NCBI GenBank assembly: GCA_003175915.1
Contig: PSRH01000073.1
Location: forward strand, 1 to 8,728
Direction of reading: 5' to 3'
DNA from: Candidatus Melainabacteria bacterium
GTDB lineage: Bacteria > Cyanobacteriota > Vampirovibrionia > Obscuribacterales > Obscuribacteraceae
Length of the DNA stretch: 8,728 bases
Positions 1-6,500 of this stretch are shown one piece after another. The notes beneath the pieces were generated by a model, which was given only the letters and a program-made list of their open reading frames with translations, did no database searches and was not told the DNA's origin. Both the position numbers and the translations under genes were made by a program. Each line of letters begins with the position of its first letter. Position 1 is the stretch's first letter.

Positions 1-2298
1 ATTTAGAGCTTCGGTAATGATCATTGCCCAGGCGACCCTGCTGCCACCGGTGCGGGCGCGGTGGTGATCGTAGCGGGCGCGCAGGTGTTCGTGTAGTTGC
101 CTGCGTGCCTCCTCTCGTCGGGCTGGATCGGCCAATCTGGCTTGCAGTTCTGCCACCAGGCGCCGTCGTTCCGTAATTCTGTCCCGCTCTTGCTGGGTGA
201 GAGTCTGGTCTTCGAGGCGTCGATCAAGGTGTCGAAGTTCTTCGGAAATGATATGGTCTTCCAGTTCACGGATTTGCTCGGCAGTCATCTCAGCTCCGCC
301 TATAGCTCTTACGACCATTGTTCCATCTGCTCTGAACTCGATGCTCACGTGTTGAGTATGTAAGCCTGCCCGTGAACTGTTGAACTGTATACGGGCCAGG
401 TGCGCCTGTTCACCTACGTGCATGGTATGGTCCATACTATGCTCTAAGTAGTAGGCAAGAAGGTTTCCGCCCACTCTAATCTCGCGCAGTCTATTAGGGT
501 TAGTTGACTCCGTGCCCGCACGTTGAAGGGCATCGGCCCGGAAGCAGGCATCATAGAGACTGCCTAATGCTTCATTGATTTGCAGTGTGCTCATATTTCC
601 AGAAAGCAAGGCGGCCGGCAACACAATGTGTAACTCCCTAGCACCGCCTGGACCCGCCACAACAGAGGCCGTAGCAAGAGCACTTCCTTCAAAGCTATGA
701 ACATCAGTGGAGATATGGACGTTTTCAAAAAGCGCACGTTGCTCTGGAGTGAGGGCGCCCTGGTTCCTGGCCCACTCTCGCATGAAGTCTTGGAACATTC
801 TAGCTCGTTGCTCAGATGTTGTGACCGTTCCGTTGCGCTGAGCGTCCCTTAACTGGTCAGCAAATTGCAGGGCGTCGGCCTGGAAGGAAGTGAGGACTTC
901 GTTATTCAATAGGGGATTGTCCTGAAATTGTCGTCGCAACGCTTCGAGCCTTGTTTCCAACTCTGTCTGGCGTGCGTCTACAGTAGTTCCAGTGAGGTCA
1001 TTGAGATGCGACCGAGAGAACAAATCTGTCGGTTCTAAGAATTCTTGGCCTGTCGAGCCCCCCGGAGCAGGTGTGCGACGCAAAAGATTCCGCACCCATA
1101 GCGGTGCGTCTACAAGGCCAAATCTCAGGCCGCTCCCCAGGCGTCTTCCAATTCCACTCAGTAGATTTCTCAAAGCTCTTCTTTCTGGTGGAAGATAACC
1201 TTCCGCGAAAAGCCATGGTATTAAAATAGGAGCCCACCGAGCATAGGGCACGTAAGGCGCTATAGCACCCCAGGCCCTTTCCAACCACCTTTCAAGGAAT
1301 CCTCCCCCGGTATTGGGGTCAGTAGGATGTGGATTGGTTTCTCGCCTGGCAAGCACTTGCGTCCAGGTCGAGGTACCTACATATATTCTGTCTGAGGCAT
1401 TCCCCCCTCGTTCGTCTGTGAAAACAAGCTGAAGATAGTCTTCGCTACCGTTTTCAAACGGGCGATGAAATTCCATTCGCACAGGTCGCCCGTTGACCCG
1501 AATGTTATGTTCCGTGATCCATCGATTAATATCATCAACAAGTGTGGGAGGTTGCCCAGCGGCGCCAGGTTCCCGTGTACCTGGTGGTTGTCGACGCCAG
1601 GCTTCTCTGAAATCTTCAGCGTCGGTGATCAATTCCTGTTCACTTCGGGTCCTGCCGGCACCAGGTCTCTCATTAGTGGCAAAGGTCACCATGTATTCTG
1701 CGAAGGTGCGAGCGGGATTGGCGCCCACCGGAGGAGCAATAGGGTTTGGCGGTGGATCGCCACCGGCCACCATCGGCGGAATCTCGATTCTAACCGGCAA
1801 CGACCGATCTACGCCCTCACGTTGTTGAGTGTACGTGCCCGAAATTATCCATGTTTGTTGATTTGGCGCGGGCGCGCGAGCGATAGTCAGTTCGTAGCGG
1901 CGACCTGTGCGGCCAGCAATTTCGTTGACGATTTCCATTGCGTCCCTAAAGAGCCGTTCTGGATCTGCGGCTCCCCTCAAGAGACGTCGAATCTCGTTCA
2001 TCGCAGCTTGAGCGTGTCCCGGCAATTGGTCAGGAGGTCTGAGCGCGTTATCGACCACGGTCGAACTAGTGAACAATCTTTGGCAATACTGCATTATGTG
2101 CCCGGCCAGCTGACGCGCGGTATTGTCGTTTTCTGGTTGCTGAAAGGCACAGAAAACCTCATGCTGTTCCAACTGTTGGGCCAATACCGGAGGCACCCAG
2201 CATTCTAAAGCCAACTGAGGGTTGCCGCCCGTGTTAAGCAGCTCACGTGCTGATTCAAAATTGCTTCCATTGCCATTAGGGAGACGAATCTCTCTCAT
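1..2298 (-). CDS. Large hypothetical protein, 3' end beyond the window
   Basis: The frame has no stop from the start at 2298 to the window edge, giving 766 visible residues. I do not recognise the family. There is no signal peptide. Pro/Gly/Arg-rich linkers separate folded-looking stretches. One semi-hydrophobic, Pro- and Trp-containing segment lies at about residues 342-368 and could be membrane-associated, though it is weak as a transmembrane helix. A segment at residues 615-635 is rich in His (H620, H624, H627, H633). From about residue 671 to the edge the sequence is dominated by Glu, Arg, Gln and Leu and looks like long charged helices or coiled coil. The start at 2298 is preferred because GAGGAG lies 6 nt upstream. 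An in-frame ATG at 2328 would add 10 residues but has no visible ribosome site, and an in-frame TAG lies just before it. The gene is on the same strand as the giant membrane protein at 3600-8492 but separated from it by a plus-strand gene. A role in the same secretion locus is inference only. Confidence 0.85.
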   Translation of the reverse strand, partial: MREIRLPNGNGSNFESARELLNTGGNPQLALECWVPPVLAQQLEQHEVFCAFQQPENDNTARQLAGHIMQYCQRLFTSSTVVDNALRPPDQLPGHAQAAMNEIRRLLRGAADPERLFRDAMEIVNEIAGRTGRRYELTIARAPAPNQQTWIISGTYTQQREGVDRSLPVRIEIPPMVAGGDPPPNPIAPPVGANPARTFAEYMVTFATNERPGAGRTRSEQELITDAEDFREAWRRQPPGTREPGAAGQPPTLVDDINRWITEHNIRVNGRPVRMEFHRPFENGSEDYLQLVFTDERGGNASDRIYVGTSTWTQVLARRETNPHPTDPNTGGGFLERWLERAWGAIAPYVPYARWAPILIPWLFAEGYLPPERRALRNLLSGIGRRLGSGLRFGLVDAPLWVRNLLRRTPAPGGSTGQEFLEPTDLFSRSHLNDLTGTTVDARQTELETRLEALRRQFQDNPLLNNEVLTSFQADALQFADQLRDAQRNGTVTTSEQRARMFQDFMREWARNQGALTPEQRALFENVHISTDVHSFEGSALATASVVAGPGGARELHIVLPAALLSGNMSTLQINEALGSLYDACFRADALQRAGTESTNPNRLREIRVGGNLLAYYLEHSMDHTMHVGEQAHLARIQFNSSRAGLHTQHVSIEFRADGTMVVRAIGGAEMTAEQIRELEDHIISEELRHLDRRLEDQTLTQQERDRITERRRLVAELQARLADPARREEARRQLHEHLRARYDHHRARTGGSRVAWAMIITEALN

Positions 2299-2422
2299 AG
2301 GAATCTCCTCAGCTTCGAACGTCGCCATTAACTGATTAAACTAACGTCGCAATGATAGCCAACCAACCTGTGCAACACCTGGCAAGTCGGTCGAGTATTC
2401 GGAAGGAAAGGGACATAAATTC
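2299..2422. promoter_or_regulatory. Divergent intergenic region, presumed to hold promoters both ways
   Basis: About 124 bp separate the minus-strand start at 2298 from the first plus-strand start at 2423. Because the genes diverge, promoters for both must lie here or close by. I looked for -35/-10 pairs on both strands and found none with convincing hexamers and spacing, so no promoter is placed. A purine-rich tract at 2401-2413 probably serves as the ribosome site of the small plus-strand frame. Confidence 0.4.
2305..2310 (-). promoter_or_regulatory. Ribosome binding site GAGGAG that sets the start at 2298
   Basis: On the minus strand GAGGAG stands 6 nt before the ATG at 2298. The alternative upstream ATG at 2328 is preceded by an AT-rich stretch without purine-rich complementarity to 16S rRNA. 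This decides the start choice for the left-hand gene. Confidence 0.6.
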
Positions 2423-2494
2423 ATGTCGGTCAGGATTTGCACAGGATGGTTTCTTACCCTGCTGATTATGTCTCTATGGCGTAGAAAAAGGTGA
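2423..2494 (+). CDS. Putative 23-residue small membrane or leader peptide
   Basis: An ATG at 2423 opens a 23-codon frame ending in TGA at 2492-2494. The peptide is short and hydrophobic: a basic/polar start, a Trp-Phe-Leu-rich core at about residues 8-19 (one possible membrane helix), and a strongly basic end (WRRKR). A purine-rich tract at 2401-2413 (GGAAGGAAAGGGA) lies 9 nt upstream and could serve as ribosome site. The stop overlaps the ATG of the following gene as TGATG, the usual geometry of translational coupling. This would explain how the next gene, with no well-spaced Shine-Dalgarno of its own, is started. It may be a real small protein or a leader that only delivers ribosomes. Frames this short arise by chance, so confidence is limited. 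Confidence 0.35.
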   Translation: MSVRICTGWFLTLLIMSLWRRKR

Positions 2495-3531
2495 TGTTGC
2501 ACACGAATCCAAAAGTTAGAATTACGGAAACCACCTCAGTGCAATCGGGCTTTGTCATATTTCTTCTTGCGTTAATCCCTTTTGTCGGCATGCCTCAGAG
2601 TGCTAACGCTGATTACGCATCGGGTGGTAGCACTACATTGAGAACGCCACTTGTGCGCAGTGCAAGCCAGGGCGAGCGGAGGCAGATAGTGGCACCGGGT
2701 GTACCACCACCGGCTGGGAGTGGCCCGAACCCTTCTCCGTTAGTACAGGGTGACGCAGTACCACAGCCCCCTCCGACTGGACAGGCTCAGTCTCCACCTA
2801 TAGGTGGAAACTGGTTTCAACAGCAGCCAGAAAGAGTCGAGGAACCAGGTAATTTTGGTCGCTATAACACTGAACGTACGCGCACAAGAGACGGATCTGG
2901 AGTGAAGATGGTCCTTCCCGACGGAGCACCAGCCCGTGCACCGAATGCCAACGTGACCAACCAGCAACTAGAGCAATACCAGAACCAACAATATCCGTAT
3001 CCCGGCTACGCTGCGGATGGACCGATCTATAGAAGGGTAGTGCCAACAGCGACAGGCTATAGAGTCGAGAATACACAATCCAAGTACATTGAAGATGATG
3101 TACCGGGCCAAGGTCGCCCAAGGTATCAGCCAGATGAGCGCTGGCTAAATCTTGAAGAGACACGATCTCCCCTACCCACCGTAAAAATGTTTTGCGAGAT
3201 GCTAGTCATACTCGGGGTGGTTTTTGCTACCGTGCAGTTGGGCTTTGCATCCTACGCGGTGGTATTAGGACATCCGCACAGTGGACAAAGAGTAATCGGT
3301 ACAGCGGCAGGTTTAATTCTTCTTTTGATGGGCTATTCGATCTATAAAATCGTCATGATCAATGCATTTAGGTTTAATGGTCGAACAACTGAAACTGCGA
3401 GCACAAGGCCGGAGCGAGCTCAGGTTCCCTTGGCTCAAGCAAGCACTCCTATTACACCTCCTCAGCCTGCCGGTACGCCCCGCTCTAATTTACCGGTTTT
3501 GCCCTTTTATAATTCGAGGGTGCCACGCTAA
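2494..3531 (+). CDS. Secreted/membrane protein, Pro/Gln-rich with C-terminal VirB2/TrbC-like helix pair
   Basis: The protein has about 345 residues and no recognised full-length family. Residues 1-39 look like a signal peptide: hydrophobic core at about 19-33, then SANA before the mature D-Y start. Residues 40-225 are low-complexity, rich in Pro, Gly, Gln, Arg and Tyr, with a Q/Y-rich patch at about 154-172. Two membrane helices follow at about 230-258 and 265-292, joined by a short loop (GHPHSGQR) and followed by a polar Pro/Thr-rich tail. Two closely spaced helices with a short basic loop after a cleaved signal resemble VirB2/TrbC pilins, but those are usually about 100-130 residues, so this is a structural analogy rather than an assignment. 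ATG 2494 is chosen because it overlaps the preceding small frame as TGATG. GTG 2491 is the in-frame alternative, and an in-frame TAG at 2482-2484 rules out a longer start. It runs opposite to both large neighbours. Confidence 0.85.
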   Translation: MLHTNPKVRITETTSVQSGFVIFLLALIPFVGMPQSANADYASGGSTTLRTPLVRSASQGERRQIVAPGVPPPAGSGPNPSPLVQGDAVPQPPPTGQAQSPPIGGNWFQQQPERVEEPGNFGRYNTERTRTRDGSGVKMVLPDGAPARAPNANVTNQQLEQYQNQQYPYPGYAADGPIYRRVVPTATGYRVENTQSKYIEDDVPGQGRPRYQPDERWLNLEETRSPLPTVKMFCEMLVILGVVFATVQLGFASYAVVLGHPHSGQRVIGTAAGLILLLMGYSIYKIVMINAFRFNGRTTETASTRPERAQVPLAQASTPITPPQPAGTPRSNLPVLPFYNSRVPR

Positions 3532-3599
3532 CATTGGCCGGGTATGATTGCTGAACGAGTGTACTGAGTCGGTCCAGGATCGTTTAAGTGCCAGAGCTA
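3532..3599. other. Convergent gap without a visible terminator
   Basis: This 68-bp stretch separates the ends of the plus-strand gene and the giant minus-strand gene. I see no GC-rich stem with a following T-run on either strand. If termination is not Rho-dependent, transcripts from the two sides could read into each other antisense. Confidence 0.4.
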
Positions 3600-6500
3600 T
3601 TACGGTGGAGCGATAAGCTCGATCCCACGTCCGCTAACATTGACTCGAGTATCATTATTGGGGGCGAAATTCCGATTGTACATGTCTTCCACGTAGTCGA
3701 CATTCGCGCAGGCGTTAGGTCCATATGCCCTGTTAACGGCGATCAAAGTGCTGACAAAATTTCCGTTGGTGCGCAAAGTGTCTACATCTGGGCAGATTGT
3801 ACGAATGCCAGTACCGTTAGCGTGTAAGTATCCACGTATAGCCTCGGTGTATTGTCCCATCTCAGATGGTCTGAGAGTGTTTACGCCAGGAAGGTTCGCT
3901 ACTTCTACCCTCTCTCTGTCGTTTAGGGGGATACCAGCTTCAATGAGGTGATGGACAAAGCTCTTTACAGGCCTGACGTCTGGCGCGTGATGTGCATTTA
4001 CAATATGGAATCCAGCGACGTCTTCCCGACCTACACTGCCAACGCTATAACCATAATTGGTGCACATCTCGCGAACCTCACGCACAAGTGCAGCTCCGTG
4101 ACCCCTGACCTCCTCTGGACGAAAGACATCGACGACCTGAGCAACGTATGGTGCGTAATCAGCGAAATTTCCGTGTGATGGATCGCGCATTTCCCTCGGT
4201 AATGCTCCCACAGCTGCTACCATTGTCGGGCTATGAATGTCGCTGGGCGCGCAGCCTATTGCTTCCATTGCCTGAACTGAATTAGCTACTCCCTGTACCG
4301 CATTAGCATCAATAGCGCCACCAGCCGGAATTACTCTTCTGACAAACTCGAGTGCTTTGGAAGCTTCTCTAAAGCCCAGTCGATCCATGATCACTCTCAC
4401 ATTGCCGGTCATATTCACTAGATCTGCTCCGCCTGGTGCGTGCGCTTGGTCGGTGACAAACTGCTCACCTATAGCCACGAGTACGGCAGCATCTTGACGT
4501 GGCAAGTTCTGAACTCCGTGCGAAACAATGCTGACATCCGATGAACCGGTAGTCGTCTGGACAAAATCAACCGCTAAGCCTCCCACAATGGCACGAATAT
4601 CCGGCGCCAATCTGCTAAAGTCTTGATGGGCAGCGGCACTAAGCGTGATAGTGTCCAGCGACGCAGCCGGAGTGGATCCTGTCAAACCAACTGTTTGCAG
4701 GATAACAGCCTTTGGTGGGGCACCACCATGGTCTGCTTCATAACGGGTAAGTACTTCATATTCCCTTTGACCTATCGAACGAGGATCTCGTAATTCTCCG
4801 GTTCGCACAAATCGTGCCACTCCGTCGACGGTGTCCCGATATTGCCCTTGGGGAGCAAAGGTGACGCAATGGGCGGCTGATGCCATCAAGATTGGATCAC
4901 CTACTTCTGCAGCACTGTATCCAGCAAATGTTTCTATGATTTCAGCGTCTCTAAAACTTGCGGAAGGCATTCGTACAGTGCTCATTCGAGCTATGGCGGT
5001 ACCAATGTGGCCAACATCCAAACCTGATCCAGCGTTTCCGCAGGCATCCACGGCCTCATGGAAGGTAAAGGTGGCGTTTGCCTGCCTGCCACCAAAGTGT
5101 CCTTGTCCTGCCAAGGAGCGGCCTCCGCGCACATCAGCTAGCGAATAACGTATGCCGTGACTGCGTCCGAGTGTTGCGCTTTCCTGGAAGGAGAGTACAT
5201 CCTCCGGTAGGATTGGATTATTATTGATGAAATCGATTTGCGGATCTCCGCCAGTTAAACCTGCTACATTGCTGGATGCTAACCGGGTCGCCAGTGCAAC
5301 TACGTTGGGGTCATTGGCGGCTGGTGCATTACCTCCGGCCGGTGTTAAGTAATCTTGTGCCATACCAACGCAGGCGCTGGATACGGCAAAAACACCATTG
5401 CCGGCTCTTGCCGGTAGCATGTTATCCCACTCACTTCTACCGGCAACCGCGAAAACGACTGGATCGAAATCCGCGCTTGCTCCTGCGGCGCGCACTCTCA
5501 AGCAAGCGTCTTTCTTTACGCCGAAACCGGCTGCTTTAGCTCGTTGAGCAAGAGCCATACTTCCTCCATCAATTTCACCTGCTTTCCAATCTCCAGTCTC
5601 AGGACTGAGCATTTCTGCGATGAGTCCATCGTCACCTGCACTGCCGGGATTGTTGAACCCAGCAACCTGGGCCGCCTTCAGCACCCCGTAAATTCTCTGC
5701 GGAGTGAGCGTCGGATTGGCATCAGTATGGGTTCTAGCCAGTTCGTAGAGTTGTCCCGCCCGTGGCCCGTCTGCGTTTAGTAGTTGTGCGGAAGCCTTTT
5801 GCTCGTTCGCCGCTGCGATGGCCGCTGCCGCTGTGGCAAGTTTCTCCGGTACAGTGCGGGAATCATTTTTGGCGGCCTGTGTACCCATCATAGCTCTGAG
5901 GCGGCCTAGCGCCTGGTCTTCTTTTATACCTAGAGTGCGCGCTGTATTTTCCGTTTCGTTGGCCCAGGCTTCCCACTCTTCCGGGGTTTGAGGTTGTTCG
6001 TCAGCCGGTGCTCCTCGGAATCCGACCCCAACTGCCGTCAGAGACTTTTGCCTCTCCGGGGTTGATTCTTTTATTCTCTTCGCCAGGGCCTCGGAGTACT
6101 CGGGCGTTCCAGGTGTATAGCCGGCCGCTTGCAGCGACGGACGCGTGGCTTGCTCAAGTGCGTGGAATGCCGAGTTGAGCGCTTGACCTTTCAGTCTTGA
6201 ACCTTCGGGGCTCATGGCATAGCCTAACGTAGCAGCGTTGCGAGGCAGGTGGGCGCCATCGACGTTTTCTGCTGCTCGCCGGAAATTTGGGTTGAACGGT
6301 GAATTGGGTAACCCGTCATCCTGCATGGCAGAGAGCAATTCTTCCAACCTCTCAGGAGTCATATCACCGTACATCTCTCTAAGAAGAGCCGTGGCAGCGT
6401 TGCCCTTACGACCATCAACAAGAGCATCTGCGCCCTGGGTGGCCATTTTATTGATTGCCTGATTGAACAACTTTTCTTGGTCTGCCATGCTTGTCGAACG

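Noticed and set aside
998..1288. 96-codon minus-strand frame starting with GTG
   Set aside because: It is in a different frame from the long minus-strand gene that covers it, and shows no ribosome site or recognisable features.
1744..1759. Short palindrome CGGTGG-ATCG-CCACCG
   Set aside because: Six-base arms inside a coding stretch of Gly, Asp and Pro codons. Codon use explains it, and there is no T-run, so it is neither a terminator nor a likely operator.
1465..2208. 247-codon plus-strand frame
   Set aside because: It lies wholly inside the minus-strand gene at 1-2298, which has a proper ribosome site and an open frame of at least 766 codons. Its translation is rich in Ser, Arg, Cys and Trp and lacks domain character, as expected of an antisense shadow.
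2798..3163. 121-codon minus-strand frame inside the pilin-like gene
   Set aside because: It is antisense to the Pro/Gln-rich part of the plus-strand gene, and its Leu/Ser/Arg/His-rich composition follows from that. There is no independent support.
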